Of a stretch of 22,979 bases of DNA, positions 13,351 to 20,447 are shown one piece after another. The position numbers were made by a program, and so were the translations under genes. This DNA is from Elusimicrobiota bacterium. GTDB taxonomy: Bacteria; Elusimicrobiota; UBA8919. The first letter of the stretch is position 1, and each line of letters starts with the position of its first letter. The DNA lies in NCBI GenBank assembly GCA_003452965.1, contig DMMW01000063.1, forward strand, positions 4,512 to 27,490, written 5' to 3'. Below the pieces are notes generated by a model. The model had not been told where the DNA came from. It worked only from the letters and a program-made list of their open reading frames with translations, and searched no databases.

Positions 13351-14472
13351 CTACTTTTCAATTATTATTTTAAATATTTTGTATGCTTTAGTAGATTCTT
13401 CTTTAGCATAAACTATATATACTCCAGAACCTATTTTTTCATTACTATCAGTTGTTCCATCCCATGGTAAAACATCCCCAGTTGTACCGGCGGTAAAATC
13501 CCTCACTACTTGTCCTGCAGTAGTTAAAATTTTTATCCGTGCATTAGGTGTAAAACGAGCAAATTTTATTGTTTCACCCCGAGACAGATGCACAGGGACA
13601 GGATAACAATAAGCGGCAGAAATACCTACTTCATTATTCGTTGAAGTTTCGTTTGAATTAATGCTTACAGCCGTATTTGCCCAACTTATATTATTATTTT
13701 CATTTGATTCCGCTACTTGGTTATTGGAATCAATAAATGCACCTAAATAATAACTCCCGCTTTCTAAACTATTCGGTATGGAAAAAGTAGTGTCAATATT
13801 TTGATTTATCGTTCCGGTAAGTGTCAAACCATTAATTTCGCTAACTTTTGTTGCTAAATTGATATCAGAGATTTTTGATAGATAAAGACTAATTCTATAT
13901 GTAATTACACTAATCGTGCCTAAATTTGCAATTTTCAGTGTCGGATTCATCGTACTACCCGCTGTAAAAGAGGAACCATTGTATGAGATAATTGAAATCG
14001 TTAAATCAGATGTTGATGAATTTAAGTATACAGTCGGACCATTTTGTGTAAGGGAAGGTGTGCCTGTTGAAAAAGCACCACTTGTATCTCTTGCTTCAAA
14101 ATAGTAGGTATAATCAACACTTTCAGCAAGAATTAATGAATAATTATAAATTTTGCCATCTGAATAAACTATGTCTCCGTTATCTGTTGCAGTCATTATA
14201 AATGGACTACCTGCGACCGCAATGCCGCTTTTTAAAATATATAATTTAGGATAACCACTGGATGGCTGTTCATTATCCGCATCAGAGTATTTAATATGAT
14301 AAGAAAAGGTGGTTGTAGTATTTCCGGTATCAGGATTTATACCGTCTGTAGTATAGCCTGTTTCTCCCGTCCAACTTAACGAAGGTGCTGCTGAAAAAAG
14401 TTGTTCAAGATTAAACAAAAAAGAAATAGCGAAGAAAGCAGAATATAAAATTAAAGATTTAAACTTTTTCAT
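13351..14472 (-). CDS. Secreted CARDB and FlgD-like Ig protein
   Basis: A 373-residue exported protein of unknown function. A signal peptide (about 1-28) is followed by a beta-rich N-terminal module (about 30-150) with KYSDADNEQPSSGYPKLYI. A CARDB-type adhesion domain comes next (about 155-272), recognised by LTISIISYNGSSFTAGST and the end motif SNNQVAESNENNNISW. A C-terminal FlgD-like Ig domain (about 287-373) contains YCYPVPV, NARIKILTTAGQVV, WDGTTDSNEKIGSGVYIVYA and KIFKIIIEK. Such C-termini are common on surface proteins in Bacteroidetes-like and Elusimicrobia-like genomes, where related domains are secretion signals. It precedes a PorV-like gene, which fits an exported cargo and exporter pair. 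ATG has AGGAG 5 nt upstream, and a strong promoter lies at 14505-14533. No paralogue is in the window. Confidence 0.75.
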   Translation of the reverse strand: MKKFKSLILYSAFFAISFLFNLEQLFSAAPSLSWTGETGYTTDGINPDTGNTTTTFSYHIKYSDADNEQPSSGYPKLYILKSGIAVAGSPFIMTATDNGDIVYSDGKIYNYSLILAESVDYTYYFEARDTSGAFSTGTPSLTQNGPTVYLNSSTSDLTISIISYNGSSFTAGSTMNPTLKIANLGTISVITYRISLYLSKISDINLATKVSEINGLTLTGTINQNIDTTFSIPNSLESGSYYLGAFIDSNNQVAESNENNNISWANTAVSINSNETSTNNEVGISAAYCYPVPVHLSRGETIKFARFTPNARIKILTTAGQVVRDFTAGTTGDVLPWDGTTDSNEKIGSGVYIVYAKEESTKAYKIFKIIIEK

Positions 14473-14504
14473 AATAGCTCCTAAAAAGCAAATTAGCTTA
14501 AGTA

Positions 14505-14533
14505 ATTTTAGTAAAAATATGTAATATTGTCAA
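14505..14533 (-). promoter_or_regulatory. Promoter of the 9074-14472 gene cluster
   Basis: Minus-strand TTGACA (14528-14533, perfect), 17-bp spacer and TAAAAT (14505-14510, 5 of 6). Predicted start is near 14498, about 26 nt before the FlgD/CARDB gene. Gaps downstream are 56, 79 and -4 nt, so one transcript may serve all four genes. Confidence 0.75.
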
Positions 14534-14591
14534 TGACTTTTAAAATTGTAAATGGTGTATAATAAAATTAGCATTTTTAAGATAGATATTT

Positions 14592-14894
14592 TTAAAAGAT
14601 ATTATTTTCATTTTTTAATAATTTTATTTTTTTATTTAGTCCACCCGAATATCCGCCAATCTGTCCGTTTTTTCTTATTACTCTATGGCATGGGACATCC
14701 GGTGCAAACGGATTTTTCCCCAAGGCGTTACCTACTGCTCTTGCCGAATCAGGACTTTTTATCCGTTTTGCGAGTTCCGAGTAGGATACTGTTTTCCCTC
14801 TTGGTATTTTCAAGCATTCAATCCATACTTTCTTGCAAAACTCCGAATATTTAGACTGTTTTATTTTTTTAATTAATATTCCTTTTTCCTTCAT
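14592..14894 (-). CDS. ogt: Methylated-DNA--protein-cysteine methyltransferase
   Basis: A suicide repair protein that moves the alkyl group of O6-alkylguanine to its own cysteine. The 100-residue product is just the C-terminal active domain of the Ogt/Ada family. The acceptor motif PCHRVI contains Cys69, the arginine finger is Arg52 in SARAVGNALGKNP, and IPRGKTVSYSELA precedes it. GQIGGYSGG completes the fold. The Cys is retained, so it is not an alkyltransferase-like (ATL) protein, which has Trp there, despite the similar short length. The ATG is 23 nt after the uvrC-slt stop, so it is likely the last gene of the murJ-uvrC operon, which groups it with another DNA-repair function. No Shine-Dalgarno is apparent and no terminator is clear after it. 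Confidence 0.92.
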   Translation of the reverse strand: MKEKGILIKKIKQSKYSEFCKKVWIECLKIPRGKTVSYSELAKRIKSPDSARAVGNALGKNPFAPDVPCHRVIRKNGQIGGYSGGLNKKIKLLKNENNIF

Positions 14895-14917
14895 TATAAT
14901 TTTAACTTTTTACTTAA

Positions 14918-16933
14918 TCATTTTTCAACTCTTTTATATCTTTTATCTTTTGGATAATCCGAAATATTTATACAACCTTTTTCATCCACAAAATACCAAA
15001 GTTGCTTGTCTTTTTTGTGTTTAATGTAATTTTTCAAAACTTTTTCCACATATTTCTGGGTTTCTTTATAAGGTGGTATCTGATTGCCGTATTTTTTTAC
15101 ATTATAAGGTCCTGCATTATATCCGGCAAGAGCGAGAATAGGATCACCAAATCTTGATAACATCAGGTTAAGATATTGTGTTCCACCTTTAATGTTATCT
15201 TCAATATCTTTAGGATTAATTTTCATTTGTTTTGCAGTATTAGGCATGATTTGCATTAATCCGATAGCACCTTTATGAGAAATATCGCTATGGTCAAAAT
15301 TAGATTCTGTTTCTATAACAGCTTTTACAAATGCAGGATCAAGTCCGTATTTGTCGGCATATGTGTATATTATAGGATCATATTTGTATTTTAAATTCTT
15401 TTTTTCTTCTACTTTTTGGGCTTTTTGAGTATTTTTCATTTTTTGCAAAAAATTGCCTTCCTTTTCGGTTTGGTTTTTTGTATATACGATTTTATTGATT
15501 TCTTGATTTGAAAATTCTAATCCGCAATTTTTAGTTTCAATTAAAAAATTCCCGTTTTCTTGTTTGGTTATTTCACCTGATATTTTCCCGCCATTTTTCA
15601 GGTATATCGTACCTTCTTTTGAATATAACTGGATAATAGAACTTGTTATTAGAAAGAATATAAAAAAAGCTTTTCTTAATTGTTTATGATATGATATTGC
15701 AAATCTGTGTGCTTCATCCCGTATGTGTTTTAAAAGATTAAGTGCAAGGGAATTTTTGGATAAAGTTACGGGATTTGGATTGTTTTGGATAAAAATCTCC
15801 TCGTTTTGTTTTGCGAGTGCGATAACTTTTGGCATTTTTTTTAATTTTGGAATTCTTTTAAGCGACGAAACCGCTGCTGAAAGATGCCCCTTACCGCCGT
15901 CAATTAATATTAAATCCGGTATTTGAGTATTTTCTGTAAGCGAGCCGGAATATCTGCGGTTAATTACTTCGGAAATCATTTCATAATCATTAATTTGCTT
16001 GACGGTTCTAATTTTGAATTTTCTATATTCACTCTTGTCCGGAAAACCGTTGTTAAAGACAACCATGGAACCAACCGGATATTTGCCTGAAATATTTGAA
16101 ATATCAAAGCCTTCAATGCGGTATATTTTGTGTTTCAGCATTTGAGATAAATCTGCAAGATATGAAGCTCTGTCTATATTGAGCAAGATATTATCAATCG
16201 TTGTTTCTTTAAAATTTGTTTTTGTGAGGGTGTTTTTTACTGCAAAAATAGTATTTCTTAATTTTGATGCTTTTTCAAATTCAAGATTTTTTTTTGCAGT
16301 ATTCATCTCGTTTTTAAGAGTTCTAAATAGTTTTTTATTTTTGCCTGATAAAAACATTTTAACTTTGTTTATCAGATTGGAATATTCTTTTTCACCTATT
16401 TTTCCTATACAAGGGGCAGGACATTTATTAATAAAGTAATACAGGCATTCCTTTTTTCTTTTGCTCAAATCGTATTTACAGGGACGTAAACCGAAGATTT
16501 TTATCGCGAATTTCAATGTATGTTGCATATCCGCGGAATCCGGATATGGTCCGAAATATTTTGCGCCATCGGATTTTTTAACTCTTACAACATCAATTGA
16601 GGGATATTTTCCTTTTTTAATTTTAATATGGGGATACCGTTTATCATCTTTCCAAATAATGTTATATTTCGGCTGGAAACGCTTTATCAAAGATTCTTCC
16701 AGGATAGATGCTTCTTTCTCATTATTAGTTAAAACATATTCTATGTTTCTGACTGTTTTTGCAAGAAATGTGTTTTTAAAATCTTTTATATTATCAAGAA
16801 AATATGAGTTAACCCGTGCTCTTAAAGACGTTGCTTTGCCTATATAAATAATTTTACAGGATGAATCCCGCATAATATAAACACCGGGTCGGGTAGGCAA
16901 GTTTTTAAGTTTTTGATTGAGAAAATCATTCAT
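14918..16933 (-). CDS. uvrC: UvrC excinuclease fused in frame to a lytic transglycosylase
   Basis: A 671-residue chimera. Residues 1-420 are UvrC, the subunit that makes both nucleotide-excision-repair cuts. It has a GIY-YIG nuclease (GVYIMRD, YIGKA, Glu74), the Cys-rich CPAPC region, a UVR helix pair (about 203-235), and an RNase H-like nuclease with Asp277, Asp345 in LIDGG and His409/His416. The C-terminal helix-hairpin-helix domain expected after HKQLR is missing. Instead a hydrophobic segment (422-437, AFFIFFLITSSIIQLYS) begins a periplasmic protein: a small beta domain (440-486) and an SLT lytic transglycosylase (about 518-636; catalytic Glu543 in ETESNF, GLMQIMP, GYNAGP). A DUF4124-like tail follows. 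No ATG, GTG or TTG lies near the junction to start the second part separately. The ATG overlaps the murJ stop by 8 nt (16926-16933). It could be a real fusion by deletion or an assembly error. Confidence 0.88.
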   Translation of the reverse strand: MNDFLNQKLKNLPTRPGVYIMRDSSCKIIYIGKATSLRARVNSYFLDNIKDFKNTFLAKTVRNIEYVLTNNEKEASILEESLIKRFQPKYNIIWKDDKRYPHIKIKKGKYPSIDVVRVKKSDGAKYFGPYPDSADMQHTLKFAIKIFGLRPCKYDLSKRKKECLYYFINKCPAPCIGKIGEKEYSNLINKVKMFLSGKNKKLFRTLKNEMNTAKKNLEFEKASKLRNTIFAVKNTLTKTNFKETTIDNILLNIDRASYLADLSQMLKHKIYRIEGFDISNISGKYPVGSMVVFNNGFPDKSEYRKFKIRTVKQINDYEMISEVINRRYSGSLTENTQIPDLILIDGGKGHLSAAVSSLKRIPKLKKMPKVIALAKQNEEIFIQNNPNPVTLSKNSLALNLLKHIRDEAHRFAISYHKQLRKAFFIFFLITSSIIQLYSKEGTIYLKNGGKISGEITKQENGNFLIETKNCGLEFSNQEINKIVYTKNQTEKEGNFLQKMKNTQKAQKVEEKKNLKYKYDPIIYTYADKYGLDPAFVKAVIETESNFDHSDISHKGAIGLMQIMPNTAKQMKINPKDIEDNIKGGTQYLNLMLSRFGDPILALAGYNAGPYNVKKYGNQIPPYKETQKYVEKVLKNYIKHKKDKQLWYFVDEKGCINISDYPKDKRYKRVEK

Positions 16934-18500
16934 CTACAGTTGGTTCTTCACGTTTTATGACCGACATCACTGATTTCATTTCACTGATTTTTAATAATCT
17001 TGTCATAAACAGATATATAATGAAACATATAATTATTGTTCCAAAAACATTTATAAAAAGATTCTTGAATACATAATTAGATAATATATAGCATCCAAGA
17101 CCCATAATGAATGTTGCGGAGATTATTTTTAATAGCGTAATTAATATTTTTCTTCCTCCGAAACCACCGATTTTTCTTCTTAGTGTTATTAATAGAAGAA
17201 TAGTATTTAGCCATGATGATATAGAACTTGAAAGTGCAAGTCCGCCAACTCCCAAAGGACCCATTAAAATGGCGTTTAATACAATATTTACAATCATACA
17301 GAGTGACGCTATTTTTACAGGTGTTTTTGTTTCTTTTAAAGAATAAAATCCACCTGCAAATATTTTCACATATCCGAATGCCGGTAAACCAAGAGCATAA
17401 AAAAACAATGCAGAATTAGTCAGGGAAGTTGCAATAGAATCGAATTTGCCATGTTCAAATAAAAGTTTTATCATTGGTTTGCCAAGAATAATTAAACCCA
17501 TAAGCGAAGGAAAAATAGCAAGTGATGATATCTTAATTGAAAATGCCAGCATATTCTTCATATCATCAACATTTTTTTTTGAAACACTTGCAGACATCAA
17601 GGGCAACGAAACCGAAGCGACTGCAATCCCAAAAAGTGCCAGAGGTAATTGCATAACACGATTAGAATAATAAAGCGCTGTTATGCTGCCTTCTTTTAAA
17701 AAAGATGCAAATATAGTATCTACAAATGCATTAACCTGGTCGATAGATATTCCCCACATAGCAGGAATCATTAGTAAAAATATTTGTTTAAGCCCGGGGT
17801 GATTAAAATTTAAAACAGGTTTAAATGAAAACCCTTTTTTTACTACAGATGGTATCATAACCAGAAGTTGAAGAATTCCACCAACTATTACGGCTATAGC
17901 CAAACCTATTATTTGTTTTTCTCTTAGTATCAAATGCGATACACCAATAATAAAAGCTATTTCTGCAATTGAAAGTAGAGAAGGTGAGATAGCAGGAATA
18001 AAAAATGATTTTAATGAATTAAGCGTAGCAAGGAGAAAAGCAGCAAGACAAGCCAAAAGCAAAGACGGAAACATTAAACGTGTTAATGTAATCGTTAATT
18101 GAAGTTTTTCCGGATTTTTTTCAAATCCGTATGCGATTAATTTTGTTAACTGCGGAGCAAATATAATTCCAATAATTGTAACAAAAATAAGTGTAATTAC
18201 TAAAACAGTAAGTATGATATTAAAAAGCCTATTTGTATCTTCTTTATCTTTTGTGGATAAGTATTCTGTAAAAACAGGAACATATGATGCTGATAGCGAT
18301 CCTTCTCCCAATAGTCTTCTAAAAAGGTTTGGAATTCTCAATGCAGCATAAAATGCATCTGCAGACATTCCGGCACCAAAAAGCCAGCCAACCAGCATAT
18401 CTCTCAGATAGCCAAGTATACGTGAAAACATGGTTCCTGCAGACACGTAACCGATATATTTTGCAATTTTTGATTCTTTTTTTAAATTTTTGCTTGACAT
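16926..18500 (-). CDS. murJ: MurJ, lipid II flippase
   Basis: MurJ flips the peptidoglycan precursor lipid II across the inner membrane. The 524-residue product has about 14 predicted transmembrane helices and the MurJ/MviN N-terminal signature: SRILGYLRDMLVGWLFGAG, then ADAFYAALRIPNLFRRLLGEG and SASYVPVF. The arginines that line the MurJ cavity fall in these segments. Length is typical (about 510-530). The ATG lies 31 bp from the divergent rpsT start, and its three bases overlap the -35 box of the rpsT promoter on the other strand. No Shine-Dalgarno is visible. The uvrC-slt gene starts inside its last codons, so the two are co-translated; a peptidoglycan enzyme (the SLT part) next to a lipid II flippase is a sensible pairing. 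Confidence 0.95.
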   Translation of the reverse strand: MSSKNLKKESKIAKYIGYVSAGTMFSRILGYLRDMLVGWLFGAGMSADAFYAALRIPNLFRRLLGEGSLSASYVPVFTEYLSTKDKEDTNRLFNIILTVLVITLIFVTIIGIIFAPQLTKLIAYGFEKNPEKLQLTITLTRLMFPSLLLACLAAFLLATLNSLKSFFIPAISPSLLSIAEIAFIIGVSHLILREKQIIGLAIAVIVGGILQLLVMIPSVVKKGFSFKPVLNFNHPGLKQIFLLMIPAMWGISIDQVNAFVDTIFASFLKEGSITALYYSNRVMQLPLALFGIAVASVSLPLMSASVSKKNVDDMKNMLAFSIKISSLAIFPSLMGLIILGKPMIKLLFEHGKFDSIATSLTNSALFFYALGLPAFGYVKIFAGGFYSLKETKTPVKIASLCMIVNIVLNAILMGPLGVGGLALSSSISSWLNTILLLITLRRKIGGFGGRKILITLLKIISATFIMGLGCYILSNYVFKNLFINVFGTIIICFIIYLFMTRLLKISEMKSVMSVIKREEPTVDE

Positions 18501-18522
18501 TTATTTTATATTTTGTTAAAAT
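18494..18522 (+). promoter_or_regulatory. Promoter of rpsT, probably giving a leaderless mRNA
   Basis: Plus-strand TTGACA (18494-18499, perfect), 17-bp spacer and TAAAAT (18517-18522, 5 of 6). Predicted start is about 18529-18532, at the rpsT ATG (18532). No Shine-Dalgarno can fit. The -35 box covers two bases of the murJ start codon. Confidence 0.7.
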
Positions 18523-18531
18523 CTATAAATT

Positions 18532-18810
18532 ATGAAATTAAAAACAGGCAGACACACATCAGTTTTAAAAGAGGCACGGAAAAACGTAAAGAGACGTTTG
18601 GTGAACAAAGTTGTAAAATCAAGAATAAAAACGGCTATTAAAAAATTTGAATTAGCTTTATCAGAAAAAAACACTGCAAAAGCAAAGGAAATTTTGAATA
18701 TTGTGTCCGGCGTTCTTGATAAAGCAGCTAAAAGAAACATTATTCATAAGAAAAACGCTTCAAGAAAGGTTTCCCGTCTGGCTTGCCGGCTTGCAAAGCT
18801 CAAAAAGTAA
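18532..18810 (+). CDS. rpsT: 30S ribosomal protein S20
   Basis: S20 is a small basic protein that binds 16S rRNA and helps assemble the 30S subunit. The 92-residue product is helical and Lys/Arg-rich, with the family pattern: a basic N-terminus, VKSRIKTAIKKFELAL in the middle, AKAKEILNIVSGVLDKAAKRNIIHKKNASRKVSRL and a LAKLKK end (IIHKNKAARHKANL in E. coli). Length is normal. It is the only plus-strand gene and stands alone between the divergent murJ and the convergent holA. Its last 51 nt overlap the holA 3' end. Promoter spacing and the lack of a Shine-Dalgarno point to leaderless or near-leaderless translation. Confidence 0.95.
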   Translation: MKLKTGRHTSVLKEARKNVKRRLVNKVVKSRIKTAIKKFELALSEKNTAKAKEILNIVSGVLDKAAKRNIIHKKNASRKVSRLACRLAKLKK

Positions 18811-19803
18811 TTTTTCAATTTGTATTTTGCTGTTCTTCCCGGATTTTATTCCTAATTCCGTATTTAGTATTTTTTCTAAGGAATCCAGAATATTTTCTTT
18901 TTTAATTAATTTAACATCTTTTAAAAAATCTTTTTGGTAAAAGTTAATTCCTGCTTGAGTAATAGCTTCCGATTCAGCGATTCCTTTATCCCTAACTTCA
19001 TAAAACTTCAGATATTTTTTATATCTATCCGATATTGTAGATAATATTGCAAATTCATTCTCTCCGTTACTAAATAAGTTGATTAATATTTTAATTGCCT
19101 GATGCAATTCTTTTCTTGCAAGAACAGGTAATAACTCAAATATGGTGTTTTCCTTGAAATATCCGCAGCAACTTTCTACATCTTCTAATGTGATTTCAGA
19201 TTTTACATCGGTATAAAGAATAAGCTTGTCAATTTCGCGTCTTATATCAGCAAGGTTCCTGCCGGTAATGTTAAATAACATTTCTGCAGCAGAATAAGAG
19301 ATATTTTTTTTTAAAAGCTTAATTTCTTCTACTATCCAGTGACGTATCTCATGTTCAAATAAATGATAGAAATTTACCGTAGGATACATATTTTCAATTT
19401 TTTTAAAAAGTACTCTTTTAGGCAATTTTTCAGTACCGATTAAAATAAGGCAGGATGTTGTTGAAGGATTATCAATATATGTTTCAAGTAGATTATCTTG
19501 TGATTCAGGCAATTTATTGATGTTCTTAACAACCACTAATTTTTTGTCAGATACAAAAGGATAAGAATTCGCGGATTGCAGTACTGTTTCTATAGATATT
19601 TCAGAATTGTTCTTGTCACCGAAATAAAAAATACTGTAATTAAGATCTTTTGTTGATGGTTCAATAATGATGCTTTCAATAAAAGATACTGTTTCATTTT
19701 TTAAATAATCTTCGGCTCCATAAAAAAGATATACAGGAGATAAAAAAGATTTTTTTAAAGATTTTAGTTTTGATTTAAATTCCTGATATTTAATAAGACT
19801 CAT
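18760..19803 (-). CDS. holA: DNA polymerase III delta subunit
   Basis: HolA (delta) is the wrench of the clamp loader that opens the beta sliding clamp. The 347-residue product matches the usual length (about 340). It begins with the conserved VYLFYGAEDYLKNE segment, continues with FVSDKKLVVVKNINKLPE, LILIGTEKLPKR and the NITGRNLADIRREIDKLILY helix of the delta family, and ends with the collar domain (about 220-340). ATG at 19801-19803 has no clear Shine-Dalgarno. It lies 52 nt after the lptE-like gene. Its last 17 codons overlap rpsT antisense (18760-18810), ending in PASQTGNLS. Confidence 0.92.
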   Translation of the reverse strand: MSLIKYQEFKSKLKSLKKSFLSPVYLFYGAEDYLKNETVSFIESIIIEPSTKDLNYSIFYFGDKNNSEISIETVLQSANSYPFVSDKKLVVVKNINKLPESQDNLLETYIDNPSTTSCLILIGTEKLPKRVLFKKIENMYPTVNFYHLFEHEIRHWIVEEIKLLKKNISYSAAEMLFNITGRNLADIRREIDKLILYTDVKSEITLEDVESCCGYFKENTIFELLPVLARKELHQAIKILINLFSNGENEFAILSTISDRYKKYLKFYEVRDKGIAESEAITQAGINFYQKDFLKDVKLIKKENILDSLEKILNTELGIKSGKNSKIQIEKLLFELCKPASQTGNLS

Positions 19804-19855
19804 AATAATTCAGGGGATAACGTATAGGGATAATATGCTAAATTTTACTAATAGA

Positions 19856-20446
19856 TTATTCCGTTTTTGGCGGGACTTTTTTTTCACTAATACCGGTAAC
19901 CGAACCAAAGCCCTCAATAGTTCTCTTTAAAATATTCCTTGATAGTTTCTCCCAAATTATTTCCCTGGCTGCTTCTTCAGTTGTTCCGCCGGGTAAGTTA
20001 ACAACAAAAAACCTATAATTGCCTTCCAGATTTTTTTCTTGCCATAACACCACTTTTCTTGCTTTATCTATCAAAGAAACAGTAACCAGTATCCATAATT
20101 TATATTCTTTTACAACATGATTTTCGTCATATGTCAAAGGTTCTAAAACATATCTTGTTATTTCACCGAATAAAACACCGTCTGATTCATCAGGATTTAC
20201 CACGGCAAGTCGTCCGTCACGGATAAACTCATTGGTTACCGCAGTCGTAAGTTTGTCTTCAATACCGTAATACACTGTAGAATTTTTAAAGGTTTCTATT
20301 GAGACCTTTTTAATATTGGCAGGCAGTGCCTGTGCCGTTGGCTTATAAGGAGACGCACAACCAATAAACAAAGGTAAAAGGTAAAAGATAGAAAGCAAAA
20401 TTGATAGAAAACATTTTGATTTCAATTTCCGACAAATAATAACCAT
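19856..20446 (-). CDS. lptE: LptE-like lipopolysaccharide-assembly lipoprotein
   Basis: LptE plugs the LptD barrel that inserts lipopolysaccharide into the outer membrane. This 196-residue protein has a basic N-terminus, a hydrophobic stretch and a lipobox LFIGC (Cys30), so it is an outer-membrane or periplasmic lipoprotein. After it come the LptE-family features: VSIETFKNSTVYYGIEDKLT, TNEFIRDGRLAVV, a long GEITRYVLEPLTYD strand, KLWILVTVSLID, then TEEAAREIIWEKLSRNILKR. Its place between leuS and holA is the common setting for lptE in many bacteria. The ATG is 1 nt after the leuS stop, with GGGAGGA (20453-20459) 4-5 nt upstream, inside the last leuS codons. Family is convincing, though LptE is poorly conserved. 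Confidence 0.82.
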   Translation of the reverse strand: MVIICRKLKSKCFLSILLSIFYLLPLFIGCASPYKPTAQALPANIKKVSIETFKNSTVYYGIEDKLTTAVTNEFIRDGRLAVVNPDESDGVLFGEITRYVLEPLTYDENHVVKEYKLWILVTVSLIDKARKVVLWQEKNLEGNYRFFVVNLPGGTTEEAAREIIWEKLSRNILKRTIEGFGSVTGISEKKVPPKTE

Positions 20447-20447
20447 G

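Noticed and set aside
14592..14894. Alkyltransferase-like (ATL) protein in place of a methyltransferase
   Set aside because: The size fits ATL, but the acceptor Cys69 of PCHRV is present; ATL proteins have Trp there.
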